Shown: one piece after another, positions 26,589 through 34,509 of the stretch | Numbering within the stretch: position 1 is the first letter of the stretch | How the letters are laid out: every line of letters starts with the position of its first letter | Source: an uncultured Pelagibacteraceae bacterium | GTDB taxonomy: Bacteria > Pseudomonadota > Alphaproteobacteria > Pelagibacterales > Pelagibacteraceae | NCBI GenBank assembly: GCA_902592285.1 | Contig: CACJED010000006.1 | Coordinates: 1-40,699 of the forward strand | Direction of reading: 5' to 3' | DNA: 40,699 nt | Notes under the pieces: model-generated | The model's database searches: none | Seen by the model: only the letters and a program-made list of their open reading frames with translations | Told to the model about the DNA's origin: nothing | Made by a program: the position numbers and the translations under genes

Positions 26589-27378
26589 TATATAAGTATT
26601 CTATTAATTTTTGATTTACATCAGGTAATAAATTATGCCATAATTCGAATGCTTTTTGGGCTTGATATAAAAACATATCTCTACCATTTATAATTTTGTG
26701 ACCATTCTTTTCAGCTACTGATAAAAAAGATGTTTTGGGTGGATTGTATATAACGTCGTAAAAAATCTTTTTCTTTTCTAAATTATTAAAATCTAATCCA
26801 AGATTATCATCTTCTTTTAAGCCAACAGAAGTTGAGTTGATATACAAATCACAATTTTCAGTTTTTCCCCAATCAATGATTTCTATAAAATTAAATTTTT
26901 TTTTCAAAGATTCAGCCTTTTCAAATGTTCTATTTGAAACAAAAATTTTTTGTACCTTCAAATTTATCAAAGCAGAAATTATAGAGGGCACAACCCCGCC
27001 TGCACCAAAAATTAAAACTGATTTTCCTTCTAAGCTTACATTGTTGTTTATTATGGATTTTTCAAAACCATAAACATCTGTATTATCCCCATGAATTTTG
27101 CCATTCTTATTATAAATAGTATTTACAGAATTTGTTTTAGAAACAATATCTGACTGAGTTTCTAAAAAAGGTATAACAGCCTGTTTAAAAGGCACAGTAA
27201 TATTCATACCAAAGATTTCTTTGTTCTTAATTTTTGTTATTATATTTTCTATTTCACTTTTGTTTAAAGAAATTTTTTCATAGTTACCATTGATATTATT
27301 TTCTTTAAACCAGTAATTATGAAGTTTTGGTGATAAAGAATGTGAAATAGGATTTCCAATAATTAAATGGCTTTTCAT
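26581..27378 (-). CDS. aroE: Shikimate dehydrogenase
   Basis: A 265-aa NADP-dependent enzyme reducing 3-dehydroshikimate. The shikimate-binding block is GNPISHSLSPKLHNYWF, the catalytic Lys is in NITVPFKQAVIP, HGDNTDVYGF carries the conserved Asn/Asp, and the nucleotide loop is LIFGAGGVVPSI (GAGG). NSTSVGL and the end QAQKAFELWH match as well. Its ATG abuts the maf stop (TAGATG), and the end overlaps coaE by 8 bp. Confidence 0.97.
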   Translation of the reverse strand: MKSHLIIGNPISHSLSPKLHNYWFKENNINGNYEKISLNKSEIENIITKIKNKEIFGMNITVPFKQAVIPFLETQSDIVSKTNSVNTIYNKNGKIHGDNTDVYGFEKSIINNNVSLEGKSVLIFGAGGVVPSIISALINLKVQKIFVSNRTFEKAESLKKKFNFIEIIDWGKTENCDLYINSTSVGLKEDDNLGLDFNNLEKKKIFYDVIYNPPKTSFLSVAEKNGHKIINGRDMFLYQAQKAFELWHNLLPDVNQKLIEYLYND

Positions 27379-27963
27379 CTAACTAAAATTTTTTAAATAT
27401 TCTTTTATTTTTTTAATCGGCAGACCCATAATAGTATCGTTGTCTCCCACAATTTCGGAAAACAAAGTTTTTCCTAAACCTTCTATTTGATAAACATTAT
27501 AAGCAAATAATTTTTCGTCACTTAATTTTGAGAGATAATCTTCTAATTCTTCTAATTTAAAGTTTTTCATAACGAGTTGTGCTTTATCTGTATAATTCCA
27601 AATCATATTACCACCTTTTGATATACAAACAGAACTTATTAAGTAATGAGATTTTCCATTAAGTAATTTCAAAATTTCTAGTGCCTCATTTCTATTGGTT
27701 GGCTTTGAGATAATTTTACCCTCCAAATCAATTACACTATCTGCACCAATCACTAATTTATCAATAAATTTTGAGCTAACTTTATTTGCCTTTAATTCCG
27801 CTAAATTTTTAGAAATTATTTCTGGCGAAGCATTTATTTTAGATAATGATGTTTTAACACTATCTTCATCAATATTTGATGGAATAACATCACAATTAAT
27901 TTTATTTTGACTTAAAATTTCTTTTCTAACTTTACTTTGAGAAGCTAAAATAATTTTATTCAT
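27379..27963 (-). CDS. maf: Maf-like nucleoside triphosphate pyrophosphatase
   Basis: A 194-aa house-cleaning pyrophosphatase for modified or non-canonical NTPs. KIILASQSKVRKEIL is the diagnostic N-terminus (S-x-S-x-R-x-x-x-L), with IGADSVIDLEGKIISKP, LKLLNGKSHYLISSVCI and GDNDTIMGLP. I start it at the ATG at 27963; the ORF-track start at 28104 overlaps the PSRP gene by about 150 bp and adds a non-family Lys/Gln leader. With the chosen start the overlap with PSRP is 8 bp. Confidence 0.95.
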   Translation of the reverse strand: MNKIILASQSKVRKEILSQNKINCDVIPSNIDEDSVKTSLSKINASPEIISKNLAELKANKVSSKFIDKLVIGADSVIDLEGKIISKPTNRNEALEILKLLNGKSHYLISSVCISKGGNMIWNYTDKAQLVMKNFKLEELEDYLSKLSDEKLFAYNVYQIEGLGKTLFSEIVGDNDTIMGLPIKKIKEYLKNFS

Positions 27964-28783
27964 TTTTCTGACTGTAAATTTCAAAAATTTTAATAACTGA
28001 AGCAGCTGTTTCTTCAACTGATTTTCTTGTAACATCAATGCTTGGCCATCCATATTTTTTAAATGTTTTTTTTGCTGTATCAATTTCTTTTTTAATATTC
28101 TCAATATTTGTATATCTTTTATTGTCTGTTTCTTTTAAAGAGTTCATCCGGTTTTTTCTTATATCTACCAACCTTTCAGCTTCTGTATTTAAACCAATAA
28201 CACAAGCAATCTTAGGATTTTCTTGTAAAATTTTTGGTATTGAGTTTTCATCTATTAATGGAATATTCGAAGTTTTGTAACCTTTGTTTGCTAAATAAAT
28301 TGAAGTTGGTGTTTTGCTTGTTCTACTAACACCCAATAATACTATATCTGATTTTCCAGCTTCTTTTGCTAAATTACCATCATCATGATTCATCGTGAAC
28401 TGTATAGCTTCAATTCTTTGATAATATTCTTCATTTAAGACATGTTGTCCACTTGGTTCATGAGAAGCTTTTTGATTCAATAATTTAGAAAAACTTAAAA
28501 TTAAATTACCAAGTACTCCAAAACAAGGCAGGCCTTTGTCTTCACTCTGATTAGCTAAAAATTTTGCAAGACTATTATCTACAATAGTATAAAGGATAAT
28601 TGAATTTTCTGTTTTTCTTGCCATCTCTAAAATTTTAGAAATTTGATTTTCAGTTCTTGTAAAAGAATATGAATGTACCTTGTAATCAATATTTTTAAAT
28701 TGAGCTTTAAGTGCTAAAAAAATTCTATCTAAAGTTTCGCCTGTTGAGTCTGAAATAAGATATATTTGATAAGTATTACTCAT
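27956..28783 (-). CDS. PEP synthase / pyruvate phosphate dikinase regulatory protein (PSRP, DUF299)
   Basis: A 275-aa bifunctional kinase/phosphorylase that inactivates and reactivates PPDK or PEP synthase by Thr phosphorylation. The N-terminal IYLISDSTGETLDRIF, the P-loop-like LGVSRTSKTPTSIYLANKGYKT and QFTMNHDDGN are the family motifs. The target is probably PPDK, but no ppdK or ppsA gene is in the window. It is the first gene of the operon running away from the predicted oriC. Confidence 0.95.
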   Translation of the reverse strand: MSNTYQIYLISDSTGETLDRIFLALKAQFKNIDYKVHSYSFTRTENQISKILEMARKTENSIILYTIVDNSLAKFLANQSEDKGLPCFGVLGNLILSFSKLLNQKASHEPSGQHVLNEEYYQRIEAIQFTMNHDDGNLAKEAGKSDIVLLGVSRTSKTPTSIYLANKGYKTSNIPLIDENSIPKILQENPKIACVIGLNTEAERLVDIRKNRMNSLKETDNKRYTNIENIKKEIDTAKKTFKKYGWPSIDVTRKSVEETAASVIKIFEIYSQKNE

Positions 28784-28867
28784 GTATAAAATGTTGATAA
28801 TTTTGTATTTTATTTAGAATATTTAATCCTCACAAATATATTAAAATTTTTTTGTAAATATCTTTAG

Positions 28868-28876
28868 TTATTCACA
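28868..28876 (+). promoter_or_regulatory. DnaA box (TTATTCACA)
   Basis: A full match to the relaxed DnaA box consensus TTATNCACA, inside the candidate origin. Single 9-mers arise by chance in AT-rich DNA, so the weight comes from the location. Confidence 0.6.
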
Positions 28877-29002
28877 ATATTAAACATGTTAATAAAATTA
28901 TACATATTTCTTAATAATTAATAATTGCCAGTATTATTATTAAATAACAATATTTTTACATATATAAGTAATTTATAATCAGTTTATAAGATGTGTGTAA
29001 AA

Positions 29003-29031
29003 GTTAATTATCGCAATTAACAGGATATAAT
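29003..29031 (+). promoter_or_regulatory. hemE promoter candidate with overlapping inverted repeat
   Basis: A consensus -10 TATAAT lies at 29026-29031, 29 bp before the hemE ATG. The -35 region has no good TTGACA match but coincides with the inverted repeat GTTAATT-ATCGC-AATTAAC (29003-29021), a plausible operator. It drives the heme operon from within the oriC gap. Confidence 0.45.
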
Positions 29032-29059
29032 ACTATTACAAACATATATTATTAATTAT

Positions 29060-30064
29060 ATGACTCCTATTGAAAAAGTAATAAGGAAAAATGATACAAA
29101 CGTAAATCCAATATGGATTATGAGGCAAGCAGGTAGGTATTTACCTGAATTTAGAGAAATAAGATCTAAAAATAATGATTTTATTAAACTGTGTCTCAAT
29201 GAAAATTTATCTTCTGAAATAACATTACAGCCCCTAAAAAGATTTAATTTAGACGCTGCAATAATATTTTCTGATATTTTAATTTTACCTTATGGGTTAG
29301 GACAAAAAGTAAAATTTGAAAAAAATTTTGGGCCCAAATTAGATAAATTAAATTTAAATGAAATGGTTAAAGTTGATGAAATAGATTTTATCGAAAGAGT
29401 ACATCGTGTTTATAAAGCTATAAACAAAGTAAGTTCAAATATTATTTTAAAAGAAAAAAATACAATTGGTTTTGTTGGTGCTCCATGGACACTTTTGGTT
29501 TATATGATTAACCAACAATCACCAAAAAAAGAATTAAAAAAAGATTTTTTTAAAGATAATTTTTTAATAAATAGAATTTTACAAATTATAGAAAAATTTT
29601 TAAAAATTCATATTAAACATCAAATTGATAACGGTGCAAATATAATTCAAATTTTTGATAGTTGGGCTGGTCTATTAAACGAAAAAGATCTACCAAATTA
29701 TATATATACTCCTACTCTAAATCTTGTTAATTATGTTAAATCTTTAAATATACCTGTAGTATGTTTCCCTAGAGAAATAAAAAATTATAAAGAGTTCTGT
29801 GAAATTGTAAATCCAGATGTAATTAATATTGACTATAATGTAGACCCCAAAGAAATAGTTAAGAATATTAAAATACCGATCCAAGGGGGATTAGATCCTA
29901 AAATTTTATTGACAGATATAAATAATGTAAAGAAAGAAACTACAAGATATTTAGAAATTTTTAAAGATCATCCATATATATTTAATCTTGGACATGGCGT
30001 ATTGCCTGAAACTAATCCAGAGATGGTAAAAAATTTGGTTCAAACAGTTAAAGAATATAAATGA
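29060..30064 (+). CDS. hemE: Uroporphyrinogen decarboxylase
   Basis: A 334-aa enzyme converting uroporphyrinogen III to coproporphyrinogen III. PIWIMRQAGRYLPEFREIR is the diagnostic substrate-binding block, IIFSDILILPYGLG carries the catalytic Asp, GFVGAPWTLLVYMI and IIQIFDSWAG follow, and FNLGHGVLPETNPE closes the barrel. It is the first gene to the right of the predicted oriC, as in Caulobacter. Its TGA overlaps the hemH ATG (ATGA). Confidence 0.98.
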   Translation: MTPIEKVIRKNDTNVNPIWIMRQAGRYLPEFREIRSKNNDFIKLCLNENLSSEITLQPLKRFNLDAAIIFSDILILPYGLGQKVKFEKNFGPKLDKLNLNEMVKVDEIDFIERVHRVYKAINKVSSNIILKEKNTIGFVGAPWTLLVYMINQQSPKKELKKDFFKDNFLINRILQIIEKFLKIHIKHQIDNGANIIQIFDSWAGLLNEKDLPNYIYTPTLNLVNYVKSLNIPVVCFPREIKNYKEFCEIVNPDVINIDYNVDPKEIVKNIKIPIQGGLDPKILLTDINNVKKETTRYLEIFKDHPYIFNLGHGVLPETNPEMVKNLVQTVKEYK

Positions 30065-31095
30065 AAAAAGCTGTAATTTTATTTAATCTAGGTGGCCCAG
30101 ATAAATTGGAAAATGTTGAGCCTTTTTTATTTAATTTATTTAATGATCCAGCAATTTTAAATTTACCAAGTTTAATTAGATTCCCATTAGCAAAATTAAT
30201 AGCGAATAGAAGAGCCCCAACAGCAAAAAAAATTTACCAAGAATTGGGTGGATCCTCTCCTATTTTAAAATTAACTAAAGAACAAGCCTTCTCTTTAGAG
30301 ACAAAACTAAATCAAGATGATGAATTGAATAATTATAAATGTTTTATTGTTATGAGATGCTGGCACCCAAGAGCAAAAAATGTAGTAAGAGAAGTGTTTA
30401 ATTATAATCCAGATGAGGTAATATTGATGCCACTGTATCCACAATATTCTGCTGCAACATCTGGTTCATCTTTTAAAGAATGGAATGATATTTGTAAAAA
30501 AAACAATTTTAAAGTCAAAACCAGCACAATTTGCTGTTATCCAACTGATGAAAATTTTGTTGAAGCACACAAAAATGAAATAATAAAAAAAATAAAAAGT
30601 TTAAATAATTTTAAATTAATATTTTCTGCTCATGGGTTGCCTGAAAAAAATATTAAAAAAGGTGATCCTTACCAATGGCAAGTAGAACAATCAGTTGATA
30701 AAATTACCAAATCTTTAAACATTAAAAATTTAGATTGGATATTAAGTTACCAAAGTCGAGTTGGACCATTGAAGTGGATTGGACCATCCACTGAAGATAC
30801 AATTATAGAAAATTCAAAATTAGGCAAACATATCGTTTTAGTACCAATTGCATTTGTATCTGAGCACTCAGAAACTCTAGTTGAGCTAGATATAGAATAT
30901 AAAGAATTAGCTGATAAATATGGTTGTAAAAATTATTCTAGAGTACCAGCACTTGGAATCAACAAAGATTATATACGAGCAATGGCAAATTTAATAATTA
31001 ACAAACAAAATTATAATTTTAATGGAAAGCTTTACCCACCAAAGATACAATGTCCTAATCAGTTTAAAAAATGTCCTTGTTTAAGTTATGAATAG
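30061..31095 (+). CDS. hemH: Ferrochelatase, probable [2Fe-2S] type
   Basis: A 344-aa enzyme inserting Fe2+ into protoporphyrin IX. AVILFNLGGPDKLENVEPFL, FSAHGLPEKNIKKGDPY with the catalytic His, LSYQSRVGPLKWIGPST and IAFVSEHSETLVELD are all present. Cysteines at C158/C159 and a C-terminal C-x6-C-x-C (C331, C338, C340) match the ligand pattern of bacterial ferrochelatases that carry a [2Fe-2S] cluster. It overlaps hemE by 4 bp and hemJ by 8 bp. Confidence 0.97.
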   Translation: MKKAVILFNLGGPDKLENVEPFLFNLFNDPAILNLPSLIRFPLAKLIANRRAPTAKKIYQELGGSSPILKLTKEQAFSLETKLNQDDELNNYKCFIVMRCWHPRAKNVVREVFNYNPDEVILMPLYPQYSAATSGSSFKEWNDICKKNNFKVKTSTICCYPTDENFVEAHKNEIIKKIKSLNNFKLIFSAHGLPEKNIKKGDPYQWQVEQSVDKITKSLNIKNLDWILSYQSRVGPLKWIGPSTEDTIIENSKLGKHIVLVPIAFVSEHSETLVELDIEYKELADKYGCKNYSRVPALGINKDYIRAMANLIINKQNYNFNGKLYPPKIQCPNQFKKCPCLSYE

Positions 31096-31522
31096 TTATT
31101 TATTATTTAAAAGCTTACACTTAATAGCGGTTATTTCTTGGATGGCTGGTCTTTTATATCTTCCTAGAATTTTCGTTTATCATTCTCAAAATAATGACGA
31201 GCCATTGATTTCAGATGTATTTAAAATTATGGAGAAAAAACTTTTTTTTTTCATAATGACTCCTGCAATGATTTTATCTTGGATATTTGGATTCTTACTA
31301 ATACATGAAATAGGTTTTGAACAATTGGGGCAAAAGTGGATGATTTTAAAACTAGTTTTTGTCGTTATTTTAACCTTGTATCATTTTTATCTTGGAAGAA
31401 TACTTGGACAATTCAAATTAGATATCAATAAGCATTCTCATAAGTATTACAGATTAGTTAATGAAATTCCCACATTATTGCTTATTTTGATCATATTTGT
31501 TGTAATATTTAAGCCTATCTAG
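31088..31522 (+). CDS. hemJ: Protoporphyrinogen IX oxidase HemJ
   Basis: A 144-aa four-helix membrane protein of the HemJ (UPF0093) family, oxidising protoporphyrinogen IX in bacteria lacking HemG/HemY. The N-terminal LFKSLHLIAVISWMAGLLYLPRIFVYH contains the conserved His and Trp-Met-Ala-Gly-x2-YLPR segment; WMILKLVFVVILTLYHFYL holds the second conserved Lys/His region, and the end is NEIPTLLLILIIFVVIFKP. It completes a hemE-hemH-hemJ run covering three late steps of heme synthesis (the coproporphyrinogen oxidase step is not in the window). Confidence 0.95.
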   Translation: MNSYLLFKSLHLIAVISWMAGLLYLPRIFVYHSQNNDEPLISDVFKIMEKKLFFFIMTPAMILSWIFGFLLIHEIGFEQLGQKWMILKLVFVVILTLYHFYLGRILGQFKLDINKHSHKYYRLVNEIPTLLLILIIFVVIFKPI

Positions 31523-31558
31523 GGTTGAATAATTTAAATTAGTATATATATTCTAAGT

Positions 31559-31578
31559 ATTATTAAGTCCTTAATAAT
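31559..31578. repeat. 9-bp inverted repeat just upstream of rho
   Basis: ATTATTAAG-TC-CTTAATAAT is a perfect inverted repeat ending 7 bp before the rho ATG. A 2-nt spacer is too short for an RNA loop without opening a pair, so a dyad operator is as likely as a hairpin. No Shine-Dalgarno is visible for rho. Confidence 0.5.
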
Positions 31579-31585
31579 TTAAATC

Positions 31586-32854
31586 ATGAACATTCAAGAA
31601 TTAAAACTAAAATCATCTGAACAGCTTATTACACAAGCAGAAGAACTTGGTATTGAGAATGCCAGTACGTTAAGAAAACAGGAAATACTTTTTGCTATTT
31701 TAAAAAAAGTAGCCGAAAAAGAGGAAATAACTGGTGCTGGTGTTTTACAATTACTCCAGGATGGATTTGGTTTTTTAAGAGCAATGGAATCTAATTATTT
31801 ACCTGGACCAGATGATATTTATGTAAGTCCAAGTCAAATAAGAAAATTTGGTTTAAGAACCGGTGATACTGTTGAGGGACCAGTTAGAGCTCCCAAGGAG
31901 GGTGAAAGATATTTTGCATTATTACAAGTTAGTAAAATTAACTTTGAGGAACCAGACAAATCGAGACATAAAATTGCGTTTGATAACCTAACACCGCTTT
32001 ATCCAGATAAGCAATTAGTGATGGAGGTAGAGACAACAAAGATCGAGAAAAAACCAGATCTTACTCCTAGATTAATTGACTTAGTGAGCCCAATTGGAAA
32101 AGGACAACGTTCAATTATTATTTCACCTCCTAAGGCGGGGAAGACTATGATTTTACAAAGTATTGCTAACTCAATAGCAAAAAATTATCCAGAATGTTAC
32201 TTGATTGTTCTCTTAATTGATGAAAGACCTGAAGAAGTAACTGATATGCAAAGAACTGTAAAGGGTGAGGTTATTAGTTCAACATTCGATGAACCAGCGC
32301 AGAGGCACGTGGCTGTAGCGGAAATGGTAATTGAAAAAGCAAAAAGATTAACAGAACATAAAAAAGATGTGGTGATACTTTTAGATTCTATAACTAGACT
32401 CGGAAGAGCTTATAATGCTGTAATACCAAGTTCTGGTAAAGTTTTAACAGGAGGAGTTGATGCTAATGCATTACAAAGACCAAAAAGATTTTTTGGAGCA
32501 GCCAGAAATATTGAGGAAGGTGGATCTTTAACTATCATTTCCACAGCATTAATTGATACTGGTAGCAGAATGGATGAAGTGATTTTTGAAGAATTTAAAG
32601 GAACAGGAAATAGCGAAACAGTGCTTGATAGAAAAATTGCTGATAAAAGAATTTATCCAGCAATAGATATCACAAAATCAGGAACTAGAAGGGAAGAGCT
32701 ATTATTTGATAAAAATGACCTGCAAAAAATGAACGTATTAAGAAGAATTATAGCCCCAATGGGAACGATGGATGCTATAGAATTCATTAGTTCAAAATTA
32801 AAAGATACTAAAAATAATTCTGAATTTTTTAACTCAATGAATAAACCTTCTTAA
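31586..32854 (+). CDS. rho: Transcription termination factor Rho
   Basis: A 422-aa hexameric RNA helicase. The N-terminal helical Rho_N region ([22 protein letters not shown]) precedes the cold-shock-like RNA-binding domain ([36 protein letters not shown]). The motor has Walker [15 protein letters not shown], Walker [17 protein letters not shown], the Q-loop region and R-loop [19 protein letters not shown]. Normal length, no insertions. It follows hemJ after 63 bp, as in other alphaproteobacterial origin regions. Confidence 0.98.
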   Translation: MNIQELKLKSSEQLITQAEELGIENASTLRKQEILFAILKKVAEKEEITGAGVLQLLQDGFGFLRAMESNYLPGPDDIYVSPSQIRKFGLRTGDTVEGPVRAPKEGERYFALLQVSKINFEEPDKSRHKIAFDNLTPLYPDKQLVMEVETTKIEKKPDLTPRLIDLVSPIGKGQRSIIISPPKAGKTMILQSIANSIAKNYPECYLIVLLIDERPEEVTDMQRTVKGEVISSTFDEPAQRHVAVAEMVIEKAKRLTEHKKDVVILLDSITRLGRAYNAVIPSSGKVLTGGVDANALQRPKRFFGAARNIEEGGSLTIISTALIDTGSRMDEVIFEEFKGTGNSETVLDRKIADKRIYPAIDITKSGTRREELLFDKNDLQKMNVLRRIIAPMGTMDAIEFISSKLKDTKNNSEFFNSMNKPS

Positions 32855-32883
32855 GAAGAAAGTTGTGTTAAACTACTATTTAT

Positions 32884-34467
32884 ATGAATTTAGTAGATAA
32901 AATTAAAGTTCTAAATAACTATTTACAGACAAAAAATTTCAATAAAGTTATAGAAGGTGGAAAAAAAATTTTAAAAAAAATTCCAAACAACGACTACCTT
33001 TTAAACTTAATTGGGATGGCGTATCAAGGCAAATCTCAATACTTAAATTCAATTAGGTTTTTTGAAGAATCTTTAAAACAAAACCCAAACAACATTGCGG
33101 CAATGAATAATTGTGCTAACTCTTTTAAAGCTTTTGGTGCTTTTGAAAGAGCAAAAGAATTATACGAAAAAATTATTAATAAGGATCCAAATTATATAAG
33201 AGCCTACAATAATTTAGCAAATCTTAAAACATCTTATAACGATTATAATGGAGCAATTGAATTATATAAAAAGGCCATAGACTTATCAAAAAAAAATAAA
33301 CAAGTACCCACATCGACTACTTTAGATTTTATGTTTTCATTAGCTGTTGCGTATCAAGGCTTTAATAAAATTGAAAAATCAAAAGAAGTTATTGAGGAAA
33401 TATTATCCTTAGATTTCTCCCACGCTGGAGCACACAAGTTAAAAAGTTCGATGATAAAATATTCTAATGAAAACAAGGAGTCTATTGATCATTTAAAAAA
33501 GATGGAATTATTAAATGATAATGAGAAATTAACTGATAATAAAAAAATTGATTTATTTTTCTCTTTAGGAAAGGCTTATGAAGATATCAAAAGTTTTGAT
33601 AAATCTTTTTATTATTTGAATGCAGCCAACAAACTAAGACATGAAAAGTATGGATCAAATATAGACAATGAAAAAAAATTATTTGAGCACATAATTAAAA
33701 TTTTTGAAAAAATAAATTTAGAGGAAAACCACTCAGATATACCCTCAAAAAAGATAATTTTCATTTGTGGTATGCCTAGATCTGGCACAACATTAACAGA
33801 GCAAATTGTATCAGCTCATAATGATGTTTATGGTGCAGGTGAATTAGTTTATTTACAAAGAGTGATACAAAAGAATTTTTATCACGATTCTAAACTTGAT
33901 AAACAAAGAATTAAACAAATTAAAGATATCTCTAAAAATATAATATCTACTGAATATTTAGAACATTTTAATATATATAATATTAACCAAAATGTGATTA
34001 CTGATAAAGCTCCTCAAAATTTTAGATGGCTTGGCTTTGTTAAACTTTTTTTTCCAAATAGCAAAATACTACATTGTAGTAGAAATTCGAAAGATAATTG
34101 TTTATCTCTTTTTAAAAATAGCTTTGCATCAGCAATGATGAATTGGTCTAATAATCCGAGTGATATAGCAAAGTATTATAATATTTATGAGGAATTAATG
34201 AAATTTTGGAAAAGTAAAATTCCTGAATTTATTTTCGATGTTGAATATGAAAAGCTTGTAACTAACAAAAATGATGAAATTAAAAAGATACTAAAATTTT
34301 GTGACCTTACATGGGATGAAAAATGCTTGAATCATGAAAAAAATAGTAAGACACCAATTAAAACTGTTAGTGCTGCACAAGCAAGGAGACCTATTTATAG
34401 TAGTTCTTTAAATAGCAATATTAATTTTGATAAACACTTAGATGAAATGTTTAAGATATTGAAATAA
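32884..34467 (+). CDS. TPR-repeat sulfotransferase
   Basis: A 527-aa two-part protein. Residues about 10-235 are tetratricopeptide repeats (DYLLNLIGMAYQGKSQYLNSIRFFEESLKQNPNN, AYNNLANLKTSYNDYNGAIELYKKAI). From about 295 onward is a sulfotransferase domain with the PAPS 5'-phosphosulfate loop IFICGMPRSGTTLTEQIVSAH and a 3'-phosphate-type segment ILHCSRNSKDNCLSLFKNSF. It probably sulfates a protein, glycan or small molecule; the acceptor is unknown. No signal peptide. It sits between rho and mnmE, which are usually adjacent or nearly so. Confidence 0.9.
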   Translation: MNLVDKIKVLNNYLQTKNFNKVIEGGKKILKKIPNNDYLLNLIGMAYQGKSQYLNSIRFFEESLKQNPNNIAAMNNCANSFKAFGAFERAKELYEKIINKDPNYIRAYNNLANLKTSYNDYNGAIELYKKAIDLSKKNKQVPTSTTLDFMFSLAVAYQGFNKIEKSKEVIEEILSLDFSHAGAHKLKSSMIKYSNENKESIDHLKKMELLNDNEKLTDNKKIDLFFSLGKAYEDIKSFDKSFYYLNAANKLRHEKYGSNIDNEKKLFEHIIKIFEKINLEENHSDIPSKKIIFICGMPRSGTTLTEQIVSAHNDVYGAGELVYLQRVIQKNFYHDSKLDKQRIKQIKDISKNIISTEYLEHFNIYNINQNVITDKAPQNFRWLGFVKLFFPNSKILHCSRNSKDNCLSLFKNSFASAMMNWSNNPSDIAKYYNIYEELMKFWKSKIPEFIFDVEYEKLVTNKNDEIKKILKFCDLTWDEKCLNHEKNSKTPIKTVSAAQARRPIYSSSLNSNINFDKHLDEMFKILK

Positions 34468-34509
34468 ATTTTTAAATCTAACATTAATCGTGTATCATTA
34501 GTTTATAAT

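Larger units (their letters stand above)
28784..29059. other. Candidate chromosomal replication origin (oriC)
   Basis: A 276-bp gap with no ORF, extremely AT-rich, between the PSRP-maf-aroE-coaE-dnaQ operon (minus) and hemE (plus). This is the gene order around oriC in many alphaproteobacteria. DnaA-box-like sites include TTATTCACA at 28868 (fits TTATNCACA), TTTTACACA (minus, 28994-29002), TTATCAACA (minus, 28792-28800) and TTATACATA at 28898. A long A/T run at about 28905-28980 could be the unwinding region. An inverted repeat and a hemE -10 lie at the right end. A parAB/parS locus is 9 kb away. Replication function is inferred from context. Confidence 0.75.

Noticed and set aside
27964-28104. 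47-residue N-terminal extension of Maf in the ORF track
   Set aside because: It overlaps the PSRP gene out of frame and is Lys/Gln-rich with no family similarity; the ATG at 27963 gives a standard Maf N-terminus.
28784-29059. CtrA sites (TTAA-N7-TTAA) in the origin gap
   Set aside because: Several TTAA pairs occur, but the spacings I can see are 3, 5 or 9 bp, not 7; no convincing site.
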